Below are positions 1-6,223 of a stretch of DNA of 6,285 nt, in pieces. Under the pieces are notes generated by a model. The model searched no databases, was not told the origin of the DNA, and saw nothing but the letters and a program-made list of their open reading frames with translations. The position numbers were made by a program, and so were the translations under genes. This stretch comes from Actinomycetes bacterium. Its GTDB lineage: Bacteria > Actinomycetota > Actinomycetes > Propionibacteriales > Propionibacteriaceae. The stretch spans positions 1 through 6,285 of the forward strand of contig JAEVYS010000090.1 in the NCBI GenBank assembly GCA_023392635.1, written 5' to 3'. Positions within the stretch are counted from its first letter, which is position 1; the number at the start of each line of letters is the position of its first letter.

Positions 1-610
1 GGCCGTCTTTTCCTCCCCCCCCCCCCCCCCCCCCCTCCACCAGGGGGACGAAGGCGAAGCGGTAGCCGGTGACGGGCTCGCGGTGCCAGCCCTCGTGGTC
101 GCGGTCCACGATCCACATCACGCCGGCGGCGGGAACGACCAGGCGTCCGCCGATGGCGAGCTGTTGCTCAAGTTCCGCCGGGACGCGGCCCGGGTCGGCC
201 GAGACGAGGATGCGGTCGAACGGTGCGGCGGACGGCATCCCGAAGACGCCGTGCACCGCAGGTTCGACCGACGCCCAGGGAAACCTGAACGCCGCCAGGT
301 GGTCGCGTCCCATCGACACCAGTTCGGGGACGATGTCGACCCCCAGGACCGAGCCCGACGGCCCGGTGAGCATCGCGAGGAGGGCCGTCGTCCAGCCCGA
401 GCCGCTGCCCACGTCCAGCACCCGAGCACCTTCGGGCACCCGCAGGAGTTCGAGCATGAATTGGACGGTCCAGGGCTGGGAGTTCGTGGCCCCGTGCCCG
501 ATGGGCAGGGGCTCGTCGAGCGCCGATCGGTCGCGGACGCCCTCGGGCAGGAACCGCGCCCGCGGGATCGCCGCCAGCGCCGCGACCACCCTGCTGTGCT
601 CGATGCTCAC
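1..610 (-). CDS. Protein-L-isoaspartate O-methyltransferase-like protein (3' end beyond window or damaged)
   Basis: This encodes a SAM-dependent methyltransferase of the PCMT family, whose typical role is repair of isoaspartyl residues in aged cytosolic proteins. About 203 codons are visible. Near residues 40-55 is the family segment GATNSQPWTV. SAM motif I, VLDVGSGSGWTTALL, follows at about residues 66-80. An acidic post-I strand (VLGVDIVPEL) comes next, then DRILVSAD, then GGRLVVPA. The segment RFAFVPLVE matches the usual C-terminal end of short actinobacterial members, so the natural stop should lie close to positions 30-40. Instead the frame continues through a glycine run encoded by the poly-C tract and leaves the window open. 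The GTG start at 610 is chosen because it has a GAGGAG ribosome binding site 7 bases upstream and gives the usual N-terminus with the PRARFLP segment. The gene is divergent from dus. Some short PCMT-fold proteins act on other substrates, so the repair role is inferred from family. Confidence 0.82.
   Translation of the reverse strand, partial: MSIEHSRVVAALAAIPRARFLPEGVRDRSALDEPLPIGHGATNSQPWTVQFMLELLRVPEGARVLDVGSGSGWTTALLAMLTGPSGSVLGVDIVPELVSMGRDHLAAFRFPWASVEPAVHGVFGMPSAAPFDRILVSADPGRVPAELEQQLAIGGRLVVPAAGVMWIVDRDHEGWHREPVTGYRFAFVPLVEGGGGGGGGKDG
15..35. repeat. 21-base poly-C homopolymer
   Basis: An uninterrupted run of 21 C on the plus strand (G on the coding strand of the methyltransferase gene) lies 14 bases from the window edge. 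In the gene's frame it gives six GGG codons followed by two GGA codons, replacing the expected C-terminus. No other homopolymer in the window approaches this length. It is most likely a sequencing or assembly artefact at a contig end. A slippage-prone phase-variable tract is the less likely alternative. Confidence 0.95.
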
Positions 611-617
611 GCCCCCA

Positions 618-623
618 CTCCTC
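618..623 (-). promoter_or_regulatory. Ribosome binding site of the methyltransferase gene
   Basis: The minus strand reads GAGGAG, 7 bases before the GTG codon at 610-608. This decides in favour of the GTG start, since no ATG lies at a suitable distance. Confidence 0.75.
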
Positions 624-762
624 GTGGTTCGTTCCTCACCACTCCTCAAGACTTCGCGCTCCCGGTCGCTGACGCGCCGGTCACGCTTCGCTTCTAGCGC
701 ACACGCTGCAGGGCCGACGCGCAAGGGGTAGGTAGGCTGACCGTTCCGGGGAGCTGTCGTGA

Positions 763-775
763 TCCGGCCGCCGGA
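763..775. repeat. Interrupted palindrome TCCGGC-C-GCCGGA
   Basis: Two 6-base arms, perfectly reverse complementary, flank a single C in the intergenic region, 76 bases before the dus start. Such a site could bind a dimeric regulator. Short GC palindromes are common in DNA of this composition, so the functional reading is weak. Confidence 0.3.
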
Positions 776-838
776 CGGCGGGGGTGTGACGACAGGGACG
801 GGTGAGCGGCCGGGAGTGGCCGGATCGCGACACGACAC

Positions 839-844
839 AGGAGG
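839..844 (+). promoter_or_regulatory. Ribosome binding site of dus
   Basis: A perfect AGGAGG lies 6 bases upstream of the ATG at 851, fixing that start over the next in-frame ATG (codon 26, in the APMAG motif), which lies inside the conserved core. Confidence 0.85.
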
Positions 845-850
845 ACGCCC

Positions 851-1996
851 ATGGTGCAGCCGTTGCGGCTGGTCGCCCCCGGCGGCGGCACCGTGGAGGT
901 GGCCGTGCCGGTGGTGCTGGCGCCCATGGCGGGGATCACCAACGCGGCCTTCCGGCAGCTGTGCCGCGAACAGGGTGCAGGCCTGTACGTGTGCGAGATG
1001 ATCACCAGCCGCGGCATCACCGAACGCATCCCCAAGACGTTCGACATGCTCCGTTTCGACCCGGGAGAGTCCGTCCGCTCTGTGCAGCTCTACGGCGTCG
1101 ACCCGGTCGTGATGGCGAGGGCAACCGAGATCCTGTGCGCCGAGTTCGGTGTGCGGCACGTCGACCTCAACTTCGGGTGCCCGGTACCGAAGGTCACGCG
1201 TCGCGGCGGCGGGGGAGTGCTGCCCTGGAAGCGCGACCGGCTGGACGCGATCCTGCGGGCCACCGTGACCGCCGCTGACCGCTACGGCGTCCCGGTCACG
1301 ATGAAGACCCGGCTCGGCATCGACGCCGACCACCTGACGTACCTGGACGCGGGCCGCATCGCCCAGGACGCGGGCTGCGCGGCGATCGCGCTGCATGCGC
1401 GCACCGTGCAGCAGGCCTACTCCGGCCAGGCCGCCTGGGAGACGATCGCCACGCTCGTGGACCGTCTCGACATCCCGGTTCTCGGCAACGGCGACATCTG
1501 GGAGGCGGCCGACGCCTTGACCATGGTCGAGCAGACCGGCTGCGCGGGAGTGGTTGTCGGACGCGGCTGCCTGGGCCGTCCGTGGCTGTTCCGAGACCTC
1601 GCGGACGCCTTCACCGGGCGCAGCACCCGCACGCTGCCGACCCTCGGCGAGGTGGCGGCCATGGTGCGCCGCCACGCCGAGCTGCTCGCGGGCCTGTACG
1701 GCGAGAAGCACGGCCTCACCGACCTGCGCAAGCACATGGCGTGGTACTTCAAGGGGTTCCCGGTCGGCGGCGACCACCGTCGCGCGCTGGCGATGGTGTC
1801 GTCGTTCGCCGAGCTCGATGCGCAGCTGGACCAGCTCGACCCGTCCGCCCCGTTCCCGTCCACCGAGCTCGGTGCCCCCCGAGGTCGCCAGGGCACCCCC
1901 CGCGACAAGGTGGTGCTGCCCTACGGCTGGCTGGATTCCACCGAGCTCGGGGACGCCGACCTCGTCGGGGCGGAGTCCGACGCGTCGGGCGGCTGA
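851..1996 (+). CDS. dus: tRNA-dihydrouridine synthase, DusB-like
   Basis: This is a cytosolic flavoenzyme that uses FMN and NADPH to reduce specific uridines in tRNA to dihydrouridine. The protein has 381 residues, usual for actinobacterial DusB-like enzymes. The N-terminal TIM barrel starts with the FMN-binding loop APMAGITN (24-31). It continues with VQLYG (78-82) and NFGCPVPKVTRRGGG (107-121), where Cys110 is the expected catalytic acid that protonates the uracil ring. KTRLG (152-156) carries the conserved Lys, HART (182-185) the conserved His, and GNGDI (212-216) plus VVVGRGCLGRPWLF (234-247) form the FMN phosphate site. The helical tRNA-binding domain follows, including LRKHMAWYFKG. The last 45 residues contain GAPRGRQGTPR and LPYGWLD, a tail usual in actinobacterial members. 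All key residues are present, so the enzyme should be active. It is transcribed away from the methyltransferase gene and towards the kinase gene. The tRNA position modified cannot be read from the sequence. Confidence 0.95.
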   Translation: MVQPLRLVAPGGGTVEVAVPVVLAPMAGITNAAFRQLCREQGAGLYVCEMITSRGITERIPKTFDMLRFDPGESVRSVQLYGVDPVVMARATEILCAEFGVRHVDLNFGCPVPKVTRRGGGGVLPWKRDRLDAILRATVTAADRYGVPVTMKTRLGIDADHLTYLDAGRIAQDAGCAAIALHARTVQQAYSGQAAWETIATLVDRLDIPVLGNGDIWEAADALTMVEQTGCAGVVVGRGCLGRPWLFRDLADAFTGRSTRTLPTLGEVAAMVRRHAELLAGLYGEKHGLTDLRKHMAWYFKGFPVGGDHRRALAMVSSFAELDAQLDQLDPSAPFPSTELGAPRGRQGTPRDKVVLPYGWLDSTELGDADLVGAESDASGG

Positions 1997-2005
1997 GCCT
2001 CGACC

Positions 2006-2959
2006 TCAGCCGAGCAGGGCGGGGTCGGACAGGGCGGCATCGCTGCGGGCGACGAGGGCGGCGCCGATCGCGGCGACCGGGTAGTCGGCCGGCAGGTCAG
2101 CCACCCGGGACGCGAGGTCGACCGACGCGAGGAAGTCGGAGCGGGAGGCGCGGGAGGCGAGTTCTCGACGGACGAGGTCGACCAGGCCGGTGCAGGTGCG
2201 GATCACGCCACCGCCCAGCACGACGAGGGCCGAGCCCTGGGTCAGGACCAGGAGCTGCACAGCGGTGGCGATGCCGGTGCTGATCGCCGTGGCCTCCGCC
2301 GCCGCGTCCGGGTCGCCGCCGGCGGCGTCGGCCAGCAGGGTCGCCAGGGTCACGCGCGGAGCCAGAGGGGCGAGGCGGGCAGCGATGCGCCCCCCTCCGA
2401 CCAGCGCCTCCAGGCACCCTCGCTGGCCGCACACGCAGCGCTCCCCATCCAGCGCAACCGGAATGTGTCCGATCTCGCCGGCGAGATTGCCCCTGCCGCG
2501 CACCAGGCGCCCCTCCACCAGCGTCGCCGCCGCCACCCCCGTCCCGATGTTCAGGTACGAGAGGTCGCCGACGCCGAGGTGGTCGGCCGCGCCCAGGGCG
2601 GCAGCCTTCACGTCGTTGTCGATGCTCACGGGGACGCCGAATTCGGCCCGAAGGCGGGCGCCCACGTCGAGGTGCCCGATACCGAGGTTGACCGCCGTGC
2701 GTACGTCACCGCTGCGGTGGTCGACCTGTCCGGGAATGCCGACGCCGACACAAGCCAGGTCACCGCGGACGAGGCCGACGCGGACAAGGCAGGCGTCGGC
2801 CGCTGCCAGCGCGGCGGCCAGGACGCCGTCACCGCCGGTCGGTGTCGGGCGCACCTCGTCGGCGAGCACTCGCCCGGATGCGTCCAGGAGGATGGCGTGG
2901 GTCTTCGTGGCGCCGATGTCCAGCCCGAGGGTCGGCCGCCGGACCGCCTGGTGCGTCAT
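2006..2959 (-). CDS. ROK-family sugar kinase (probable N-acetylglucosamine kinase or glucokinase)
   Basis: A 317-residue protein that probably phosphorylates the sugar released by the upstream glycosidase, using ATP in the cytosol. DIGATKT (14-20) is the phosphate-binding loop. GVGIPGQVD (72-80) and IDNDVKAAALG (113-123) follow, with Asp116 the expected catalytic base. NIGTGVAA (137-144) and GEIGH (161-165) come next. The zinc site is His165, Cys175, Cys177 and Cys182, within CVCGQRGCLEA. VVLGGGV (246-252) belongs to the second ATP-binding region. There is no N-terminal helix-turn-helix, so this is an enzyme-type ROK protein and not a NagC- or Mlc-like repressor. The ATG at 2959 is chosen for its GGAGGGG ribosome binding site 5 bases upstream and for its ATGA overlap with the GH3 stop. 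A longer open frame upstream lies wholly inside the GH3 gene. The GlcNAc preference is inferred from the neighbours; glucose or another hexose is possible. Confidence 0.9.
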   Translation of the reverse strand: MTHQAVRRPTLGLDIGATKTHAILLDASGRVLADEVRPTPTGGDGVLAAALAAADACLVRVGLVRGDLACVGVGIPGQVDHRSGDVRTAVNLGIGHLDVGARLRAEFGVPVSIDNDVKAAALGAADHLGVGDLSYLNIGTGVAAATLVEGRLVRGRGNLAGEIGHIPVALDGERCVCGQRGCLEALVGGGRIAARLAPLAPRVTLATLLADAAGGDPDAAAEATAISTGIATAVQLLVLTQGSALVVLGGGVIRTCTGLVDLVRRELASRASRSDFLASVDLASRVADLPADYPVAAIGAALVARSDAALSDPALLG

Positions 2960-4419
2960 CTCGTCCCCTCCGCGAGCAATTCGATCAGGCACGTCGCCGC
3001 ACCCCGGCCGCTGCCGAAGGTCGCGATGTCGATCGGCGGCCGGCCCGGCAGCTCCGGCCAGCCGAGGTCGACCAGCAGGGCGTCGGGACGCCGCTCGTGC
3101 ACCATAGCGGTCGCTGCCACCAGGTACGGGACGCGTGCCAGATCGCGACCCTGCACGACGAGCGGACGCCGGGCATGCTGCTCCAGCGCGGCGGCGAGCG
3201 TGTCGAGGTCGGGGGCGGCCAGGAGCGTGGAGCCCGGCAGAAGCCGGTCGAGCTCGCCGCGAAGGTGCTCCGCCACCCCCCACGGGGTGTCCTCGCCCGC
3301 GGCGATGTTGGCGGCTGACTCCAGCCGGAGAAACACCGGGGCCACCTGCGGCGCAACCGGTCCGCGCAGCCAGAAGCCGGCCGGCGACAGCGCCGGCGGC
3401 TCCCCGCCGGAGGAGCGGGACGCGCGAAGGTCGGCGATGCCGCGCGCGAGCGCGGCGACCCGCGAAGCGGCATCCTGCACGCGCTCCTCGGGGAGCCGAC
3501 CCTCACGCACCGCCTCGAGCACGTGCGCGCGGATACCGGCGAGCTGCGCGGCGGTGTTGTCCGTGCCGATGCACAGCAGGTCGCAGCCCGCCGCCAGCGC
3601 GAGCACGGCCGCTTCCGGAATCCCGCGCCCCCGGCTCGCGCCGGCCATGTCGAGGGCGTCGCTCACGACGGCCCCGGCGAAGCCGAGCTGGTCGCGGAGC
3701 ACGGCGAGCACCCTCGGGGACAGCGTCGCCGGGAGGTGTGGATCGAGGGCGGGCACCAGGATGTGCGAGGTCATGACGGCGAGCGTTCCGGCGTCCACGG
3801 CGGCACGGAACGGCAGCAATTCCCGCGCGGCCAGCACGTCCGCGCTGACCCCGATGGTGGGCACGGCGAGGTGGGAGTCCGTGGAGGTGTCCCCGTGGCC
3901 CGGGAAGTGCTTGGCGCAGGCGCCCGTCCCCGCGGCCTGGAGGCCACGCGTGTAGGCGGCGACGTGACGCGCGGCCAGACCCGGGTCAGCACCGAAGCTG
4001 CGGACCCCGATCACGGGGTTGCGCGGGTTGGAGTTGACGTCGGCATCGGGGGCAAGGTTGAGATCGACACCGGCGTTGCACAATTCCGAACCGATCCCCG
4101 CAGCGACCTGCTGCGTCACACGGGTGTCGTCGAGGTGCCCGAGGTAGGCCATGGAGGGGAAGGGCGAGCCTCGACGGTGGTGCAACCGGGTGACGTCGCC
4201 GCCCTCCTCGTCGGTGGCCACCACGGCTGCCGGGTTGGCGGCGTGCACGGCTGCCGTCAGCGTCCGCAGCTGCTGGGGGTCGACGATGTTGGTGCTGAAC
4301 AGGCACACCGACCCCAACCCGTCCGTGAGCTCGCGGGCCAGCCACGCGGGGAGGTCCGGTCCGGCGAAGCCCGGCATCAAGGTGGCGTTGAGGGCGCGCC
4401 TCAGGTCGCTCTCGTGCAT
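2956..4419 (-). CDS. Family 3 glycosidase, NagZ-like beta-N-acetylhexosaminidase or phosphorylase, cytoplasmic
   Basis: This 487-residue enzyme should remove non-reducing beta-linked GlcNAc from short saccharides. The GH3 barrel carries ATDEEGGDVTRL (68-79), NLAPDADVNSNPRNPVIG (121-138) and RSFG (140-143). KHFPGHGDTSTDSH (170-183) follows, where Asp181 and His183 form the NagZ-type acid/base dyad. The nucleophile is Asp254 in VVSDALDM. A second domain (about 345-487) includes LRLESAANIAAG and FGSGRG, giving the two-domain layout of Gram-positive NagZ proteins. No signal peptide or lipobox is seen, so it acts in the cytoplasm on imported sugar. NagZ-subfamily enzymes with a His acid/base include a characterised phosphorylase (Cellulomonas fimi Nag3), so release of GlcNAc-1-phosphate is possible; sequence alone does not settle it. 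The ATG at 4419 lies 2 bases after the permease stop, and the stop overlaps the kinase start. Family assignment is firm; the substrate is inferred. Confidence 0.93.
   Translation of the reverse strand: MHESDLRRALNATLMPGFAGPDLPAWLARELTDGLGSVCLFSTNIVDPQQLRTLTAAVHAANPAAVVATDEEGGDVTRLHHRRGSPFPSMAYLGHLDDTRVTQQVAAGIGSELCNAGVDLNLAPDADVNSNPRNPVIGVRSFGADPGLAARHVAAYTRGLQAAGTGACAKHFPGHGDTSTDSHLAVPTIGVSADVLAARELLPFRAAVDAGTLAVMTSHILVPALDPHLPATLSPRVLAVLRDQLGFAGAVVSDALDMAGASRGRGIPEAAVLALAAGCDLLCIGTDNTAAQLAGIRAHVLEAVREGRLPEERVQDAASRVAALARGIADLRASRSSGGEPPALSPAGFWLRGPVAPQVAPVFLRLESAANIAAGEDTPWGVAEHLRGELDRLLPGSTLLAAPDLDTLAAALEQHARRPLVVQGRDLARVPYLVAATAMVHERRPDALLVDLGWPELPGRPPIDIATFGSGRGAATCLIELLAEGTR
2965..2971 (-). 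promoter_or_regulatory. Ribosome binding site of the ROK kinase
   Basis: The minus strand reads GGAGGGG, 5 bases before the ATG at 2959, inside the last codons of the GH3 gene. It decides the kinase start and, with the ATGA overlap, points to coupled translation. Confidence 0.75.
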
Positions 4420-4421
4420 GC

Positions 4422-5282
4422 TCAGCCCTTCACCGCCCCGGCGACCAGGCCGGACGTGAGCCGGCCCTGCACGATCAGGAAGAACACGATCACCGGCACC
4501 GCCACCAGCGTCGACGCCGCCATCACCTGGCCCCAGTCCGTGGCCCGGTTGGCGCTGGCCTGCACGAAGCCACGCAGCCACAGGGGCAGCGTGCGGTACT
4601 CCTCCTTCTGCAGGATCACCAGAGCGACCGTGAACTCGTTCCACGCCTGCAGGAAGGCGTACACCCCGGACGCGACCAGTCCGGGGGCAAGCAGCGGGAA
4701 GGTGATGCGGAAGAACGCCTGGGTGCGGCTCAGCCCGTCCACCATGGCGGCCTCCTCGAGTTCGAGCGGCACGCCGGCGACGAAGCCACGCAGCATCCAG
4801 ACCGTGAACGGCACGACCCCGGCGACATAGAGGATGGATACCCCGACCACCGAGTTCAGCAGGTTCAGCGAGCTCATCAGCTTGTACTGGGCGATGAACA
4901 GGCCCTCGGCGGGCAGCATCTGGATGAACAGGACGGCCAGCACGAACGACGCGCGCCCGCGGAACCGGAAGCGGCTGATGGCCAGGGCGGCGAGGAACGC
5001 GAACAGGAGGCAGAACGCCACGGTGGTGAGCGTGATCGCCAGGCTCATGCCGAGCGCCGGCCAGAACGTGCCCTGGGCGATCACCGCGACGAAGTTGTCG
5101 AAAGAGCCGCCGGTCGGCAGGAACCGGGGGGTGGTGGACGTCAGGACGACGTTCGGTAGCAGTGAGGAGTTCAGCATCCAGTAGACCGGGAACACCCACA
5201 GCAAAGCCACGACGATCGCGACGGCCGTGGCCAGCGTCCGTCCGGGCCTGAACCGGCGGCGGTTCTTCACGACGGTGGTCAC
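4422..5282 (-). CDS. ABC sugar transporter permease, MalG type
   Basis: An integral membrane subunit of a CUT1-type carbohydrate importer, 286 residues long, which is normal for the MalG/LacG group. A basic N-terminus (KNRRRFRPGR) precedes the first membrane segment at about 16-37. Five further segments lie near 74-103, 111-132, 143-164, 199-224 and 256-272. The cytoplasmic EAA loop that docks on the ATPase is clear at about 177-200 (EAAMVDGLSRTQAFFRITFP), with Phe in place of the common Leu just before the Pro. The end, GRLTSGLVAGAVKG, is the usual terminus of this subfamily. The GTG at 5282 is chosen because it has AAGGAGG 4 bases upstream and overlaps the preceding permease stop as GTGA. 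It pairs with the MalF-type subunit to form the channel. The sugar cannot be read from the permease; the GH3 and kinase neighbours suggest an amino-sugar oligosaccharide. Confidence 0.95.
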   Translation of the reverse strand: MTTVVKNRRRFRPGRTLATAVAIVVALLWVFPVYWMLNSSLLPNVVLTSTTPRFLPTGGSFDNFVAVIAQGTFWPALGMSLAITLTTVAFCLLFAFLAALAISRFRFRGRASFVLAVLFIQMLPAEGLFIAQYKLMSSLNLLNSVVGVSILYVAGVVPFTVWMLRGFVAGVPLELEEAAMVDGLSRTQAFFRITFPLLAPGLVASGVYAFLQAWNEFTVALVILQKEEYRTLPLWLRGFVQASANRATDWGQVMAASTLVAVPVIVFFLIVQGRLTSGLVAGAVKG

Positions 5283-6223
5283 GAGTCCTCCTTCATCAGG
5301 TGCAGCACGTAGAAGGAGCTCAGCGCGACGGTGAGCACGAGGACGAAGATCGACAGGGCGGACGCCATGGCGAAGTCGGACGAGCCCACGCCCAGCCGGT
5401 AGATGTAGGTGCCCAGCAGGTCGGTGGAGGCCAGCGGTGCGCCCGCGTCCTGCAGCATCCTGATCTGGGCGAACACGCGCAGGTCCCAGATCACCTGCAG
5501 CAGCGCGACGATCATCAGGACCGGGCGGATCATGGGCAGGACGATCGCGAAGAACCGCTGGCGCGGGCTGGCGCCGTCGAGCGCGGCGGCCTCCATGACC
5601 TCCTCCGAGATCTGGGTAAGGCCCGCGTACACCGAGAACGCGACGAACGGCACCGACATCCAGACCACGATCACGGTGGCGACGAAGTAGAAGCTGAGCG
5701 GCTGCTCCAGCCAGTTGTGGTTGGTGAAGTCGAGGCCGAGCGAGGTCAGCGCCCAGTTCACGATGCCGCGGTGCCAGTCGAACAGCCAGATCCACACCGT
5801 CATCGTCGCGATCACCGGCATCGCCCAGGCCAGCAGCATGGCGACCTGCAGGACGAGCCGGGTGATCGCGCCCACGGCGTTCATCAGCAGGGCAACGAGC
5901 ACGCCGACCACCACGGTGATGGCTGCGTTGACCAGGCAGAACGCGATCGAGCGGGCAACCACGGCCCATGTCTGGGGATCGCTGAACAGGTGCGCGTAGT
6001 TCGCCGGCCCGACGAACTGTGGCGGACGGCCGAACTGCTGCGCGAGCCCGAACTTCTGGGTGGAGGTCACGAACTGCCAGGCCAGCGGGTAACCCAGGGC
6101 GAGCAGCAGGATCGCGACCGTGGGCACCAGGAGCAGGTAGGGCGCGACCGGACGGCGCCGGTGCCGCACCTGCTGCGGTGGCGCGTCCTGCCGGGTGCGG
6201 GCAGGCGTGGACAGTGCTGTCAT
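5279..6223 (-). CDS. ABC sugar transporter permease, MalF/UgpA type
   Basis: The first permease of the importer, 314 residues. A basic cytoplasmic N-terminus (QQVRHRRRPVAP) leads into the first membrane segment at about 27-50. Further segments lie near 87-117, 122-147, 177-201, 232-252 and 287-308. Between the third and fourth is WIWLFDWHRGIVNWAL (144-159), a typical MalF/UgpA periplasmic-side element. The EAA loop sits at about 208-232 (EVMEAAALDGASPRQRFF, then IVLP), carrying the canonical EAA, G and LP positions for ATPase docking. The ATG at 6223 follows GAGAGG about 9 bases upstream and gives the usual N-terminus. It is the first complete gene of the operon in the window. Its stop overlaps the GTG of the second permease. 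A binding-protein gene normally precedes this gene, but only 62 bases are visible upstream. Confidence 0.95.
   Translation of the reverse strand: MTALSTPARTRQDAPPQQVRHRRRPVAPYLLLVPTVAILLLALGYPLAWQFVTSTQKFGLAQQFGRPPQFVGPANYAHLFSDPQTWAVVARSIAFCLVNAAITVVVGVLVALLMNAVGAITRLVLQVAMLLAWAMPVIATMTVWIWLFDWHRGIVNWALTSLGLDFTNHNWLEQPLSFYFVATVIVVWMSVPFVAFSVYAGLTQISEEVMEAAALDGASPRQRFFAIVLPMIRPVLMIVALLQVIWDLRVFAQIRMLQDAGAPLASTDLLGTYIYRLGVGSSDFAMASALSIFVLVLTVALSSFYVLHLMKEDS
5287..5293 (-). promoter_or_regulatory. Ribosome binding site of the MalG-type permease
   Basis: The minus strand reads AAGGAGG, 4 bases before the GTG at 5282, inside the last codons of the MalF-type gene. The strong match decides the GTG start. 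The next in-frame GTG (codon 5) would be 16 bases away. Confidence 0.8.

Larger units (their letters stand above)
611..850. other. Divergent intergenic region between the methyltransferase gene and dus
   Basis: These 240 bases separate two divergently transcribed genes and should hold both promoters. I see a ribosome binding site at each end, an interrupted palindrome (763-775) and a short hairpin (CGGCC/GGCCG, 807-811 with 818-822) in the dus leader. TAGGCT at 733-738 fits an actinobacterial -10 element (TAnnnT) for dus, but no good -35 lies about 17 bases upstream. On the minus strand TTGCGC (719-724) and TAGAAG (691-696) are 22 bases apart, too far for a normal promoter. No small gene with a convincing start and ribosome binding site was found. 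Confidence 0.6.

Noticed and set aside
691..724. Minus-strand promoter TTGCGC / TAGAAG for the methyltransferase gene
   Set aside because: The spacer is 22 bases, well beyond the usual 16-19, and the -10 lacks the final T.
69..731. Plus-strand frames opposite the methyltransferase gene
   Set aside because: No homology motifs; the opposite strand carries clear PCMT signatures with a good start.
694..1047. Minus-strand open frame across the intergenic region and the dus start
   Set aside because: It overlaps the dus N-terminus antisense, has no recognisable domain, and its composition is that of a shadow frame.
2960..3283. Longer N-terminus for the ROK kinase
   Set aside because: The extension is Arg/Ala/Pro-rich, lies inside the GH3 gene, and the ATG at 2959 has its own ribosome binding site directly before the family's first motif.
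2465..3955. Long plus-strand open frame (496 codons) opposite the kinase and GH3 genes
   Set aside because: It lies antisense to two well-supported genes, is rich in Ser, Arg and Ala without recognisable motifs, and is explained by GC-rich third positions suppressing stops.
3523..4830. Plus-strand open frame (435 codons) opposite the GH3 gene and second permease
   Set aside because: Low-complexity Gly/Val/Arg composition, no family motif and no ribosome binding site; a shadow of the minus-strand genes.
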